DNA of 64,000 nt from Neorhizobium galegae (GTDB lineage: Bacteria; Pseudomonadota; Alphaproteobacteria; Rhizobiales; Rhizobiaceae): positions 62,001 to 126,000 of the forward strand of contig NZ_JAGIPH010000009.1 in assembly GCF_017877135.1 (NCBI RefSeq), given 5' to 3'. Below, in pieces: positions 1-9,023 of this stretch. Both the position numbers and the translations under genes were made by a program. The notes below the pieces were generated by a model, which saw nothing but the letters and a program-made list of their open reading frames with translations, was not told the origin of the DNA and made no database searches. How positions within the stretch are numbered: the stretch's first letter is position 1; each line of letters starts with the position of its first letter.

Positions 1-85
1 CCCTTTGTTGCTCGTGTGGTTATGGTGCGCTGAGCGCCATCGACAACCTTTCCAGGCATGAAAAGATCGTGATCCGCCCGAACGC

Positions 86-110
86 AAAAGCCCCGCCCTG
101 AAGGCGAGGC
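86..110 (-). terminator. Rho-independent terminator of asd
   Basis: Read on the minus strand, an 8-bp GC-rich stem with one mismatch and a 5-base loop is followed by four T. It lies 37 bp past the asd stop codon, so it probably ends that transcript. Confidence 0.6.
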
Positions 111-146
111 CTTATCACGTCATGCTTACCAAAAGGTAATTCAGGC

Positions 147-1181
147 TCAGGCGGCCTGCTTGCGCGGCTTGATCAGGCCGCGATTGACGAGAAGTTCCGC
201 AATCTGGATGGCATTGAGGGCAGCCCCCTTGCGCAGGTTGTCGGAGACGACCCAGATGTTGAGGCCGTTTTCAACCGTGGCATCCTCGCGGATACGGGAA
301 ATGAAGGTCGCATCCTCGCCGGCGGATTCGAGCGGCGTGATGTAGCCACCGTTCTCGTGCTTGTCGATGACGAGGCAGCCGGGCGCCTCGCGCAGGATAT
401 CGCGCGCCTGGTCGGCCGTGATCTCGTTTTCGAACTCGATGTTGACCGATTCCGAATGGCCGATGAAGACGGGAACGCGCACGGCCGTGCAGGTCACCTT
501 GATCTTCGGATCAAGCATCTTCTTGGTTTCGGCGAGCACCTTCCACTCTTCCTTCGTGTAGCCGTCTTCCATGAAGCTATCGATATGGGGAATGACGTTG
601 AAGGCGATGCGCTTGGTGAACTTCTTCGATTCGATCGGATCGGCGACGAAGACGGCGCGCGTCTGGGTGAACAACTCGTCCATGCCTTCCTTGCCGGCAC
701 CGGAGACAGACTGGTAGGTGGACACAACGACGCGCTTGATCTTGGCAAAATCATGCAGCGGCTTCAGTGCCACGACCAGCTGGGCCGTCGAGCAATTGGG
801 GTTGGCGATGATGTTGCGCTTGGAAAAGCCGTCGATGGCATCCGGATTGACTTCCGGAACGATGAGCGGAACATCCTGATCGTAACGCCAGGCCGAGGAG
901 TTGTCGATGACGACGCAGCCCTGCGCGCCGATCTTCGGCGACCACTTCTGGGAAATCGTGCCACCGGCCGACATCAGGCAGATATCCGTGTCGGAGAAAT
1001 CATAGTTCTCGAGGTTGGCAACCTTCAGCACCTTGTCGCCGAAGGAAACTTCCGTCCCCTGCGACCGCGCGGAGGCGAGCGCCACCACTTCATCGACGGG
1101 AAAGCCGCGCTCGGAGAGAATGTTCAGCATCTCCCGGCCGACATTGCCGGTTGCGCCGACCACTGCAATCTTGAAACCCAT
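147..1181 (-). CDS. asd: Aspartate-semialdehyde dehydrogenase
   Basis: Catalyses NADPH-dependent reduction of aspartyl phosphate to aspartate semialdehyde, the branch point to lysine/diaminopimelate, threonine and methionine. The 344-aa protein opens with the Rossmann loop VVGATGNVGREML. It carries the active-site cysteine in ANPNCSTAQ (around residue 133) and the family motif QSVSGAGKEGM. The start at 1181 gives MGFKIAVVG with an AGGAAA ribosome-binding site just upstream; a longer frame to 1229 only adds an Arg/Glu-rich tail not expected in the family. It is a single gene with its own terminator, transcribed away from the sugar-nucleotide genes. Confidence 0.97.
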   Translation of the reverse strand: MGFKIAVVGATGNVGREMLNILSERGFPVDEVVALASARSQGTEVSFGDKVLKVANLENYDFSDTDICLMSAGGTISQKWSPKIGAQGCVVIDNSSAWRYDQDVPLIVPEVNPDAIDGFSKRNIIANPNCSTAQLVVALKPLHDFAKIKRVVVSTYQSVSGAGKEGMDELFTQTRAVFVADPIESKKFTKRIAFNVIPHIDSFMEDGYTKEEWKVLAETKKMLDPKIKVTCTAVRVPVFIGHSESVNIEFENEITADQARDILREAPGCLVIDKHENGGYITPLESAGEDATFISRIREDATVENGLNIWVVSDNLRKGAALNAIQIAELLVNRGLIKPRKQAA

Positions 1182-1595
1182 TTTCCTGCTCTCTTTCTCT
1201 TCTCTCCTCGGGCTTTGAGGGGGAAACACGATAAAACCGTGCTTCCTTGTCCCCGGCCGAACCGGGGAGAGAGCGGTAGGCCAGAGACGTCAGACGGTTT
1301 TCGTCGTCGTTTTGGCCTTGGTTTTGGAGGATACGCATGCGAAAAGCGGCGCTCCGGCCACACGTGCCGGACCAAATGAAGCGGCGATGTGATTGTCGCT
1401 GCGATACATTGTTGCTTCCCTTCTGATGAACTCCTTAGAAGATTTCGCAGGCGAGTCAAGCGTTGCGAAGAGCAACCTTTGCAGCCGCCCCCCGTTAGCG
1501 GCCAAAGCCATGGCCATTGCGAGCATGCCGCATGAGAAGGACACATCATTTGTCAATGATCGACCGCCGGAGCCTGCGACCCGGAGCCTCCACTG
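1182..1595. other. Intergenic region between divergent asd and the wreU-like gene
   Basis: This 414-bp stretch separates the divergently transcribed asd and the glycosyl-1-phosphate transferase gene, so both promoters should lie here. The only coding candidate is a 39-codon minus-strand frame at 1290-1409, listed separately. I see no convincing operator palindrome or riboswitch. Confidence 0.5.
1290..1409 (-). CDS. Possible 39-aa small protein
   Basis: A short frame starting MYRSDNHIAASF and ending in a Lys/Thr-rich tail. It is preceded by a purine-rich stretch (AGAAGGGAAG) at a plausible ribosome-binding distance, and a TTGACT box lies further upstream. No family is recognised. It is below the length at which composition alone can decide, so it may be chance. 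Conservation of this frame in other Rhizobiaceae would settle it. Confidence 0.25.
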   Translation of the reverse strand: MYRSDNHIAASFGPARVAGAPLFACVSSKTKAKTTTKTV

Positions 1596-2666
1596 GTGAT
1601 CAGTGAGCTTACCAGTCTCCCGCGCCCTGCAATCCTTGCCGCCGGTGCCCTGACAAGCGCGATCTGCGTCTTCGTCATCATTGCAAAGGCACGCGATCTC
1701 GGCCTCATGCAGGCCCCGGTGGCGCGCTCCTCGCATGTGCGGCCGACGCCAACCGGCGGCGGCATCGGCATTGTCGCCGGCACGCTGCTGGCCGGCCTGC
1801 TGTTGCCTGGCGGCAGTGGCCAGACCCTGTCACTGCTGCTGCTTGGCGCGCTCCTGGCAGCGCTGGGCCTTTTCGACGACTGGCGACCGCTCCCGGCCCG
1901 CGTCCGTCTGCCGGTGCAGGCCCTGATCGTTCTTCTGGCGATCTGGATCACAGGCGGCACGGCGGCCATCGCCGGCGACAGTGGAGCCGTCGTTCAGCTC
2001 GGCGCCGGGCTTCTTCTGCTGCTCGGCGGGCTCTGGTGGGTCAATCTCTTCAACTTCATGGACGGCATTGACGGAATTGCGGGCCAGCAGACGGTCATGA
2101 TGATGATCTCCGCCATGGCAATTGCCGCCCTCGGCACTCCTGCAGCGCTGGAGAGCTGGACCTGGTGGCTGATGGCGGCCACCGCCAGCGCGACGGCGGC
2201 CTTCCTGCTCTTCAACCTTCCCCCTGCCCGCATCTTCATGGGCGATGCCGGCAGCACGTTCCTCGGTTTTGTCATCGTCGCGATCGCCATGAAGAGCCTC
2301 GTCGCTGGCTGGCTCAGCCTGCCGCAATGGCTGATCCTGTCGGCACTCTTTGCAAGCGACGCCACCGTGACTCTGATCATCCGCTATCTGAGGGGCGAAA
2401 ACATCGCGGAAGCCCACCGTTCCCATGCCTATCAGCGCCTGGCGCGGCGGTTCGGAGGGGCGCGACCGGTTACCCTGTCGGCCTTCGGTCTCAACCTTCT
2501 GGTCATTCTGCCGCTGGCACTTCTGGCCCGTGACACGGGCTTTGGCTTGCTTGCCGTGCTTCTGGTCTATCTGGCCACGGCCGCACTTGCGCTTCTGGCC
2601 GGTGCCGGCCTTCCCGACCACGAGACGGCAGGGATCGCCACCTATCGGCGTCTGCTGAAACGATGA
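1596..2666 (+). CDS. MraY/WecA-family glycosyl-1-phosphate transferase (WreU/WbpL-like)
   Basis: An integral membrane enzyme that transfers a sugar-1-phosphate from a UDP-sugar to undecaprenyl phosphate, the priming step of O-antigen or capsule assembly. The 356-aa protein has about ten hydrophobic segments and the family signatures FDDW (around residue 92), NFMDGIDGIAG (around residue 152) and GDAGSTFLG (around residue 213), the Asp-rich Mg/nucleotide sites. It is followed 19 bp later by a short-chain 4-reductase-like gene and then a membrane 4,6-dehydratase. That order matches the function of R. etli WreU-WreQ-WreV and Pseudomonas WbpL-WbpV-WbpM, which suggests N-acetylquinovosamine-1-phosphate as substrate. 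The substrate is inferred from context, not from the sequence itself. Confidence 0.88.
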   Translation: MISELTSLPRPAILAAGALTSAICVFVIIAKARDLGLMQAPVARSSHVRPTPTGGGIGIVAGTLLAGLLLPGGSGQTLSLLLLGALLAALGLFDDWRPLPARVRLPVQALIVLLAIWITGGTAAIAGDSGAVVQLGAGLLLLLGGLWWVNLFNFMDGIDGIAGQQTVMMMISAMAIAALGTPAALESWTWWLMAATASATAAFLLFNLPPARIFMGDAGSTFLGFVIVAIAMKSLVAGWLSLPQWLILSALFASDATVTLIIRYLRGENIAEAHRSHAYQRLARRFGGARPVTLSAFGLNLLVILPLALLARDTGFGLLAVLLVYLATAALALLAGAGLPDHETAGIATYRRLLKR

Positions 2667-2685
2667 GCATGAGGGCGACAGAAAC

Positions 2686-3648
2686 GTGTACCTGATCACT
2701 GGTGCCACAGGTTTTGTCGGACAAGCCCTCTGCCGGATGCTGGCGGAACGCGGCTTGCCGTTTCGGCCGGTGAGCCGCCTCCCCCGCCCCGGCTATGCAA
2801 CGATCGGCACCATCACCGACCGGACCGACTGGCGGCATGCTCTTGCCGGCATCGACACGGTCATCCACCTTGCCGCACGCGTTCATGTGATGCGCGAGAC
2901 GGACGGCGATCCGCTGACGAAATTCCGCGCGATGAATGTCGAGGCGACGCTTCATCTGGCCCGCGCGGCCGCAGAAACGAAGGTGCGCCGCTTCGTCTTT
3001 GCAAGTTCCATCAAGGTAAACGGTGAAAGCACAAGAGAGGGCTTTCCCTTCCACGCCGACGATGCACCTCATCCCGAGGATGCCTACGGCCTTTCCAAGG
3101 CCGAAGCGGAACGGGCGCTTCTGGCCTTGGGCAAAGAGAGCGGCATGGAAGTGGTCATCGTGCGCCCGCCTCTGGTCTACGGCCCGGGTGTCGGCGCCAA
3201 TTTCCGCCTCTTGATGCGCCTTGCCGCTGTCGGCCTTCCCTCGCCTTTCGCCGCCTGCGACAACCGGCGTTCGCTGGTCTATGTCGATAATCTCTGCGAC
3301 CTGCTTCTTGCCGCGGCCCAGCATCCGCAGGCTGCCGGAGAGGTTTTTCTGGCAAGCGACGGTGAGGATCTTTCCACGCATCAGTTGTTCAAGCGGCTGG
3401 CACAACTGCAGGGACGGGCTGGACTTGGCCTGCCGATCCCACCCAGCCTCCTGAAAACATTGGCAAAGTTGGTCGGAAAGACCCAAATAAGCAACCGCTT
3501 GCTTAAGAATCTTCAGGTGGATATACGAAAGACGGGTGATTTGCTGGATTGGGTTCCTCCCTATCCGGTGGCCTACGGTCTGCAGCAAACGGTGGCGCGG
3601 GACAAATCACCCGAAGCGCCGCCCCATCACGGCAAGGCGATCCCATGA
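2686..3648 (+). CDS. NAD(P)-dependent epimerase/reductase of sugar nucleotides (WreQ/WbpV-like)
   Basis: Extended short-chain dehydrogenase of 320 aa. The N-terminal nucleotide motif is GATGFVG and the catalytic YGLSK (YxxxK) lies around residue 132, preceded by a FASSIKV Ser. From the neighbouring priming transferase and the 4,6-dehydratase, the likely reaction is 4-reduction of UDP-4-keto-6-deoxy-GlcNAc to UDP-QuiNAc. The start is GTG at 2686, with GAGGG upstream; no ATG upstream is in frame. The gene sits in a tight plus-strand operon between the two partners. A 4-epimerase acting on another sugar remains possible. Confidence 0.85.
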   Translation: MYLITGATGFVGQALCRMLAERGLPFRPVSRLPRPGYATIGTITDRTDWRHALAGIDTVIHLAARVHVMRETDGDPLTKFRAMNVEATLHLARAAAETKVRRFVFASSIKVNGESTREGFPFHADDAPHPEDAYGLSKAEAERALLALGKESGMEVVIVRPPLVYGPGVGANFRLLMRLAAVGLPSPFAACDNRRSLVYVDNLCDLLLAAAQHPQAAGEVFLASDGEDLSTHQLFKRLAQLQGRAGLGLPIPPSLLKTLAKLVGKTQISNRLLKNLQVDIRKTGDLLDWVPPYPVAYGLQQTVARDKSPEAPPHHGKAIP

Positions 3649-3682
3649 TCGGCGCGAGAGGCTTCAAGACGCGAGCGACTGC

Positions 3683-5581
3683 ATGGTGTTGACCGAGGTG
3701 CTGCGGCGCAAAATCGAGGAAATGCCCCGGTTCTGGAAGCGCGTCCTGCTGATCGGCTTCGACGTGGTGACACTGATTGTCGCGCTCTGGGCAAGTTACG
3801 CGCTGCGCTATGCCGTGTGGTGGCCGGATATCTCGCCCGAGCGGGTCTTTCTGGCGCTGCTGGCACCGGCGATTGCCATTCCGATCTTTATTCGCATGGG
3901 CCTCTACAGGGCCGTGATCCGTTACCTTCCGGATACGGCCATCTGGACGATCCTGAAGGCCATGGCGATTGCGACGATGATCTGGGTCATCCTCGTGTTC
4001 CTGATGGAAATGTCCGGCCGCGGCATCGTTCCCCGGTCCATTCCCTTTTTCTATTTCGCCCTCGGCGCGGCCCTCATCGGGGGATCGCGCTTCACCACCA
4101 AGATCATCCTCAGCCATGGCACCGGTCTGCGCCGCGACGAGCGGCCCGTATTCATCTATGGCTCCAGCGCCTCCTCGGTGCAGCTGGCGCAGGCGCTGCG
4201 CGGCAGCGGAAACCGCTTCATCGTGGGGCTCCTGGACGAGGATCCGGGCCATCATGGTCGCGATGTCGGCGGCTACCGCGTCTACAATCCTGCCAACCTG
4301 CCGCGCCTGATCGAGCAATATGGCGTGCAGGAAATCATCCTGTCCCTGTCAACGATTTCGGCCGATCGGCGCCGCAGCGTCATCAGCAGTATCAGCGGGC
4401 TTGGCGTGAAGATCCGCACCGTTCCGGATATTTCAGACCTGGTCGACGGCCGCTACCTGGCAAACCAGATCCGCGAGATCGAGATCGACGAATTGCTCGG
4501 CCGATCCTTCGTGCCGCCAGACCCGCAGCTGATCGACAGCATCGTCAAAGGCCGGGTGATCATGGTCACCGGCGCCGGCGGCTCGATTGGCTCGGAACTG
4601 TGCCGGATGATCGTGCAGTGGAGGCCGGAATGCCTTGTGCTGTTTGAGGCCAATGAATTTGCGCTCTACAAGATCGAACGGGAACTGGCCGGTCTTACAC
4701 GCTGCCGGATCGTCCCCTTTCTCGGTTCGATCACCCACCAGGGCCGGGTCAATCACGCGATTGAGACCCACAAGGTCGACGTGCTTTACCATGCCGCGGC
4801 TCACAAGCATGTGCCCATGCTTGAAGCCAATGCCCTGGAAGGCATCGAGAACAATGTTTTCGGCACGCTGACGGTCGCCAAGGCTGCATTCGAGGCCGGT
4901 GTCGGCCATTTTGTGCTGATCTCGTCGGACAAGGCGGTGCGCCCGACCAATGTGATGGGCGCCACCAAGCGCTGGGCGGAACTTATCATCCGCCAGATGG
5001 CGCTGGAAGCGGAACGGCGCAGCACCGGCCAGCACTTTTGCGCGGTGCGCTTCGGCAATGTGCTGGGCTCCAACGGTTCGGTAGTGCCGCTGTTCAAGCA
5101 GCAGATCGCCGAGGGCGGGCCGGTCACCGTCACCAATCCGGACATGACGCGCTACTTCATGTCGATCCAGGAAGCGGCCGAACTGATCGTTCAGGCAAGC
5201 GCCCTGTCGGTCGGCGGCGACATCTTTCTTCTGGAAATGGGAGAGCCGGTGCGCATCGGCGATCTGGCGGAAAACATGATCCGCCTTGCGGGCTTTACCG
5301 TGCGCAATGACGAAAACGCCCACGGTGGCATTGAAATCCGCGTGACGGGCAACCGGCCGGGCGAAAAACTGTTCGAAGAACTGTTTTACGATATGGCAAA
5401 CGCCATGGCGACGCAGCATCCGAAGATCCTGCGGGCCGACACCAAACTGACCGACCATGACGACGTGCTGCAGGCACTGCAGGCACTGAAATCAGCCGTC
5501 GATACCAAGGACGAGCAGGCCGCGCGTGCAACCCTCTTTCGCTTCATCGGTCTTGAGTTTCCGCCGTCATCAACGACCTGA
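3683..5581 (+). CDS. Membrane-anchored nucleoside-diphosphate-sugar 4,6-dehydratase (FlaA1/CapD/WbpM family, WreV-like)
   Basis: The 632-aa protein starts with about four transmembrane helices, then a first Rossmann-like domain (PVFIYGSSASS). The catalytic short-chain dehydrogenase domain has VTGAGGSIGSE around residue 295 and SSDKAVRPTNVMGATKR around residue 415. The usual catalytic Tyr is Met (NVMGATK), as in the large WbpM subfamily, which still dehydrates UDP-GlcNAc. The likely product is UDP-4-keto-6-deoxy-GlcNAc, the substrate of the preceding gene. The ATG at 3683 is chosen because it precedes the first hydrophobic segment; its ribosome-binding site is weak. Its stop is 9 bp from the convergent PAP2 gene. 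Confidence 0.9.
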   Translation: MVLTEVLRRKIEEMPRFWKRVLLIGFDVVTLIVALWASYALRYAVWWPDISPERVFLALLAPAIAIPIFIRMGLYRAVIRYLPDTAIWTILKAMAIATMIWVILVFLMEMSGRGIVPRSIPFFYFALGAALIGGSRFTTKIILSHGTGLRRDERPVFIYGSSASSVQLAQALRGSGNRFIVGLLDEDPGHHGRDVGGYRVYNPANLPRLIEQYGVQEIILSLSTISADRRRSVISSISGLGVKIRTVPDISDLVDGRYLANQIREIEIDELLGRSFVPPDPQLIDSIVKGRVIMVTGAGGSIGSELCRMIVQWRPECLVLFEANEFALYKIERELAGLTRCRIVPFLGSITHQGRVNHAIETHKVDVLYHAAAHKHVPMLEANALEGIENNVFGTLTVAKAAFEAGVGHFVLISSDKAVRPTNVMGATKRWAELIIRQMALEAERRSTGQHFCAVRFGNVLGSNGSVVPLFKQQIAEGGPVTVTNPDMTRYFMSIQEAAELIVQASALSVGGDIFLLEMGEPVRIGDLAENMIRLAGFTVRNDENAHGGIEIRVTGNRPGEKLFEELFYDMANAMATQHPKILRADTKLTDHDDVLQALQALKSAVDTKDEQAARATLFRFIGLEFPPSSTT

Positions 5582-5590
5582 CGGAAAGGC

Positions 5591-6409
5591 TCAGGCCGCC
5601 GCTGTCGGCTGGCCTCCCGAAGCGCTGCCGCCCAGCACCGGCAGGAGAGTGCGCCACCGGCCGGCACGCCGGCTCGGCAAGGACAGCGGCAGTGGCCGGC
5701 AAAGCCTGGGCAGGCTGCCATCCTGCGCCGTAAACAGAAGCCCGTACCGGGCAAACACCGTCGCCGTCACGATCGAGAACCAGGCGCCGAAGACGAGGCC
5801 GGCAATCACATCACTCGGATAATGCGCGCCCACGATGACGCGGGAGAAGCCGAGCCAGAGGCCAAGCACCAGGCAATGGACGCGCCAGGCGGGCGCCATC
5901 AGCGCAAGCGCCATCATCAGCGCCCCCACCGTCGTGGCATGGCCGGAGGGAAAACTCTCGAACTGGTAGCTGCCATGCAGGGGCGAAAATCCGAAAGCGC
6001 TGCCATCCGGCGCAAACAGCGGCCGTACGCGCCCGATCATCCGCTTGGCGAGATTGGCGGCAAGACCGGAAAGGGCGACCGTCAGAAAAACATAGGCGGC
6101 AACATGAGAGATGAGAAAAGCCTGCAAGCGCAGCGCGGCGCTGCGCACAAGCCTTGCCTTCGTCAGGGCTTCGCCAAACAGAAGGGCGCTCACCATCAAA
6201 ATCCAGCCGGATTTGCCAAAATCCGTCACAAAACTACCGATCGGCTTCAAGACCGATGGCGTACGCAGAAGATAGGTGGATACCGGCTCATCCAGAAGGA
6301 AGACGGCCAGTAGAATGAGGTTCAACGCAACCAAAACACAGGAAACATGACAGTGTGTCCGCACGCTGCCGCAGTAACGAAGGTGCCGCCGCCTCAACTT
6401 GCCCATCAT
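5591..6409 (-). CDS. PAP2-family membrane phosphatase
   Basis: A 272-aa protein with five to six hydrophobic segments and the full three-part phosphatidic-acid-phosphatase motif: KRMIGRVRP, then SFPSGHAT, then SRVIVGAHYPSD. The conserved Lys, Arg, His and Asp residues are all present. Such enzymes remove phosphate from undecaprenyl diphosphate, phosphatidic acid or lipid A, on the outer face of the inner membrane. It lies opposite the O-antigen priming operon, so recycling of the lipid carrier or lipid A 1-dephosphorylation (LpxE-like) are both reasonable; the sequence does not decide. The start at 6409 lies after the leuB terminator; an upstream extension to 6601 would run through that terminator. 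Confidence 0.85.
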   Translation of the reverse strand: MMGKLRRRHLRYCGSVRTHCHVSCVLVALNLILLAVFLLDEPVSTYLLRTPSVLKPIGSFVTDFGKSGWILMVSALLFGEALTKARLVRSAALRLQAFLISHVAAYVFLTVALSGLAANLAKRMIGRVRPLFAPDGSAFGFSPLHGSYQFESFPSGHATTVGALMMALALMAPAWRVHCLVLGLWLGFSRVIVGAHYPSDVIAGLVFGAWFSIVTATVFARYGLLFTAQDGSLPRLCRPLPLSLPSRRAGRWRTLLPVLGGSASGGQPTAAA

Positions 6410-6525
6410 CGCCAGATTTCCCCACAGCCTATACAGGGATAACAAGTCTGTATGACAAGAATTTTGGCATTCCTGACGTTTGGCGGCAGGCATCGCGATA
6501 ATCTTGAGGCATTTGCGGGCAAGGC

Positions 6526-6552
6526 AAAAAAAATACCCCGCACAGGGCGGGG
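6526..6552 (-). terminator. Rho-independent terminator of leuB
   Basis: On the minus strand a GC-only 6-bp stem (GCGGGG/CCCCGC type) with a 5-base loop is followed by a run of about eight T broken by one A. It lies 55 bp past the leuB stop. Confidence 0.75.
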
Positions 6553-6606
6553 CACGGGTCGCATCCGCAGGCTCCACCGTTTCCGGCAAAGCCCAAGGCA
6601 CAAGAG

Positions 6607-7716
6607 TCAGGCCGACAGAGCCTTGAATTCAGAAAGGATCGCATCGCCCATTTCGGACGTGCCGACCTTGGTGCAGCCTTCCGCCATGATGTCACCGGTG
6701 CGGATGCCCTTGTCGAGCACGTTGGCAATCGCCTTTTCCAGACGGTCGGCTTCTTCAACCTTGTTGAAGGAGTAGCGCAGGCACATGGCGAAGGAAGCGA
6801 TCATGGCAATCGGGTTGGCAATGCCCTTGCCGGCGATATCGGGTGCCGAACCATGGACGGGCTCGTAAAGCGCCTTGCGCTTGCCGGTCTTTGCATCCGG
6901 TGCGCCAAGCGACGCCGAGGGCAGCATGCCGAGCGAGCCGGTCAGCATAGCGGCGACGTCCGACAGCATGTCGCCGAAAAGATTGTCGGTGACGATCACG
7001 TCGAACTGTTTTGGCGCACGCACCAGCTGCATGCCGCCGGCATCGGCCAGCATATGCTCCAGTTCCACATCGGAGAACTTTGCCTTGTGCGTCTCGGTCA
7101 CCACCTGGTTCCACAGGACGCCCGACTTCATCACGTTGCGCTTTTCCATGGAGCAGACGCGGTTCTTGCGGGTGCGGGCCAGTTCGAAGGCAACACCCGA
7201 AATGCGCTCGATTTCGTAGGTGTCGTAGACCTGCGTATCGATGGCGCGCTTCTGGCCATTGCCGAGATCGGTAATCGTCTTCGGCTCGCCGAAATAGACG
7301 CCACCGGTCAGTTCGCGCACAATGAGGATATCGAGCCCTTCAACCAGTTCCGGCTTCAGCGAGGACGCATTGGCAAGCGCCGGATAGCAGATGGCCGGGC
7401 GCAGGTTGGCAAACAGCTCGAGATCCTTGCGCAGGCGAAGCAGGCCGGCTTCCGGGCGCACCTCATAGGGAACAGCATCCCATTTCGGGCCGCCGACGGC
7501 ACCGAACAGCACCGCATCGGCACTCATGGCCTTTTGCATGTCGTCTTCGGAGATCGCAGCGCCATGGGCATCGTAGGCCGAGCCGCCGACCAGGCCCTGA
7601 TCCGTAACGAAACCCGCACCGAGCGCCTCGTTCATGTGGTCGATGATCTTCACCACCTCGGCCATGGCCTCGGGGCCGATACCGTCACCGGGAAGCAGGA
7701 AAAGCGAATGAGACAT
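6607..7716 (-). CDS. leuB: 3-isopropylmalate dehydrogenase
   Basis: Oxidative decarboxylation of 3-isopropylmalate in leucine synthesis. The 369-aa protein begins MSHSLFLLPGDGIGPE and contains the substrate-binding RVCSMEKRNVMK region, the metal-binding VTDNLFGDMLSDVAAML segment and the cofactor-binding EPVHGSAPDIAGKGIANP segment, all complete. The start at 7716 follows family practice; an upstream ATG at 7758 adds only 14 residues. It lies downstream of leuD and a RidA-like gene on the same strand, about 100 bp apart, which makes a leucine gene group. Confidence 0.97.
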   Translation of the reverse strand: MSHSLFLLPGDGIGPEAMAEVVKIIDHMNEALGAGFVTDQGLVGGSAYDAHGAAISEDDMQKAMSADAVLFGAVGGPKWDAVPYEVRPEAGLLRLRKDLELFANLRPAICYPALANASSLKPELVEGLDILIVRELTGGVYFGEPKTITDLGNGQKRAIDTQVYDTYEIERISGVAFELARTRKNRVCSMEKRNVMKSGVLWNQVVTETHKAKFSDVELEHMLADAGGMQLVRAPKQFDVIVTDNLFGDMLSDVAAMLTGSLGMLPSASLGAPDAKTGKRKALYEPVHGSAPDIAGKGIANPIAMIASFAMCLRYSFNKVEEADRLEKAIANVLDKGIRTGDIMAEGCTKVGTSEMGDAILSEFKALSA

Positions 7717-7818
7717 ATGATGCGTGTCCTTGAGAAATCGGCAGGCCTGATGCGCCAAAGGTGGCGCCTCCCTGAGCTTCGCCCGCGCCTGCCGCTGGAC
7801 GAAGTCGCAGATTGGTTG

Positions 7819-8208
7819 TCATGCGGAACCGGCGCCGCGGCGCGCAGTAACCTCGATCTCGATCTTCATCTCCGGGCTGACCAGACCGCAGACCACCATT
7901 GTGGCGGCCGGGCGAATGGCGCCAAAGACGTCTCCGAGGACGGGAACCACCGCATTGTAATGGACCACGTCGCTCAGGTAGTAGCGCACGCGCAGCACGT
8001 CCGTGAGGGAACTGCCGGCCTCTTCGAGCGCCTTGGCAATGGTCTGCAGCGCGTTTCGGGCCTGTTCGCCGACATCGTCGGGCATGACCATGCGGCTGTA
8101 ATCATAGCCGGTGGTGCCGGAGACATAGATCATGTCGCCATCCACGACAGCGCGTGAATAGCCGATCGTCGCTTCAAAGGGAGAGCCCGACGAGATGTGC
8201 GTCAGCAT
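7819..8208 (-). CDS. RidA/YjgF/UK114-family protein
   Basis: A 129-aa member of the family that hydrolyses reactive enamine/imine intermediates from amino-acid enzymes, or that has taken on diverse catabolic roles. Visible signatures are the N-terminal GYSRAVVDGDMIYVSGTTG and the C-terminal Arg-containing IRPAATMVVCGLVSPEMKIEIE. It lies between leuD and leuB. The start at 8208 has a strong AAGGAG site 7 bp upstream. An alternative ATG at 8229 overlaps the leuD stop as TAATG, so coupling is possible either way. A role protecting branched-chain amino-acid enzymes is inference from location. Confidence 0.88.
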   Translation of the reverse strand: MLTHISSGSPFEATIGYSRAVVDGDMIYVSGTTGYDYSRMVMPDDVGEQARNALQTIAKALEEAGSSLTDVLRVRYYLSDVVHYNAVVPVLGDVFGAIRPAATMVVCGLVSPEMKIEIEVTARRGAGSA

Positions 8209-8228
8209 CGGAAACTCCTTCTTCGGCA

Positions 8229-8834
8229 TTAAAGCCAGGGACGCTCGGACTTCAGCTTCGTCTCGAACGAGGCAATGGCGCCGTCGCTCTTCATCGTCGT
8301 GGCAATGTCGTCGAGGCCTTCCAGCATGATGTGCTTGCGGGCCGGATCGATGTCGAAGGTGATCGTGCCGCCATCGGGACCGGAAATCTGCTGCGCTTCC
8401 AGATCCACCGTCAGCACGGCATTGGAGCCGCGCGAAGCATCGTCCATCAGCTTGTCGAGGTCGTCCTTGGAGACGACGATCGGCAGGATGCCGTTCTTAA
8501 AACAGTTGTTGTAGAAAATGTCGGCGAAGGACGTGGAGATGACGCAGCGGATGCCGAAATCGAGGAGTGCCCAAGGCGCATGTTCGCGCGAGGAACCACA
8601 GCCGAAATTGTCGCCGGCCACCAGGATCTTGGCGTTCTGATAGGCGGGCTTGTTGAGGACGAATTCGGTATTGAGCGAGCCGTCTTCCAGATAACGGGCT
8701 TCGGCAAACAGGCCGGCACCGAGGCCGGTGCGCTTGATCGTCTTCAGGTAATCCTTCGGAATGATCATGTCCGTGTCGATGTTCACGACAGGAAGCGGCG
8801 CAGCAACGCCGGTGAGCTTGGTGAATTTATCCAT
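8229..8834 (-). CDS. leuD: 3-isopropylmalate dehydratase small subunit
   Basis: The small (swivel) subunit that pairs with LeuC to isomerise 2-isopropylmalate to 3-isopropylmalate. The 201-aa length is typical. Motifs NIDTDMIIPK at the start and GDNFGCGSSREHAPWAL around residue 75 are diagnostic; the Arg of SREH binds the substrate carboxylate. leuC is not in the window, as is usual in rhizobia. It is first in a same-strand group with the RidA-like gene and leuB. Confidence 0.97.
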   Translation of the reverse strand: MDKFTKLTGVAAPLPVVNIDTDMIIPKDYLKTIKRTGLGAGLFAEARYLEDGSLNTEFVLNKPAYQNAKILVAGDNFGCGSSREHAPWALLDFGIRCVISTSFADIFYNNCFKNGILPIVVSKDDLDKLMDDASRGSNAVLTVDLEAQQISGPDGGTITFDIDPARKHIMLEGLDDIATTMKSDGAIASFETKLKSERPWL

Positions 8835-8922
8835 GATCTGCCTCCGCGAGACTTACTTCTGCGGAAGCTGCCATAGACCAATTTCAATAGGATTTGAAGG
8901 CCGGTTTGCCATCAAACGGTAC

Positions 8923-8946
8923 GCCGCCCTGCCTTGAGCGGGCGGC
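8923..8946. other. GC-rich stem-loop upstream of leuD
   Basis: A perfect 7-bp stem (GCCGCCC/GGGCGGC) with a 10-base loop, about 90 bp upstream of the leuD start. No T-run follows on either strand. It could be part of a leuD leader or the 3' end of another transcript; function unknown. Confidence 0.3.
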
Positions 8947-9023
8947 TGTCATCACAATGTGATACGCGCCCTGTAAAGAGCGCGCAGGCAAGTCACTGCC
9001 GGCAGGGCCTAAAGATCGATGGC

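Noticed and set aside
357..1379. A 340-codon plus-strand frame across asd
   Set aside because: Antisense to asd, whose catalytic motifs are intact.
7717..7818. A leader attenuator between the RidA-like gene and leuB
   Set aside because: A short GGCGCC-type stem is present but there is no T-run and no leucine-rich leader peptide.
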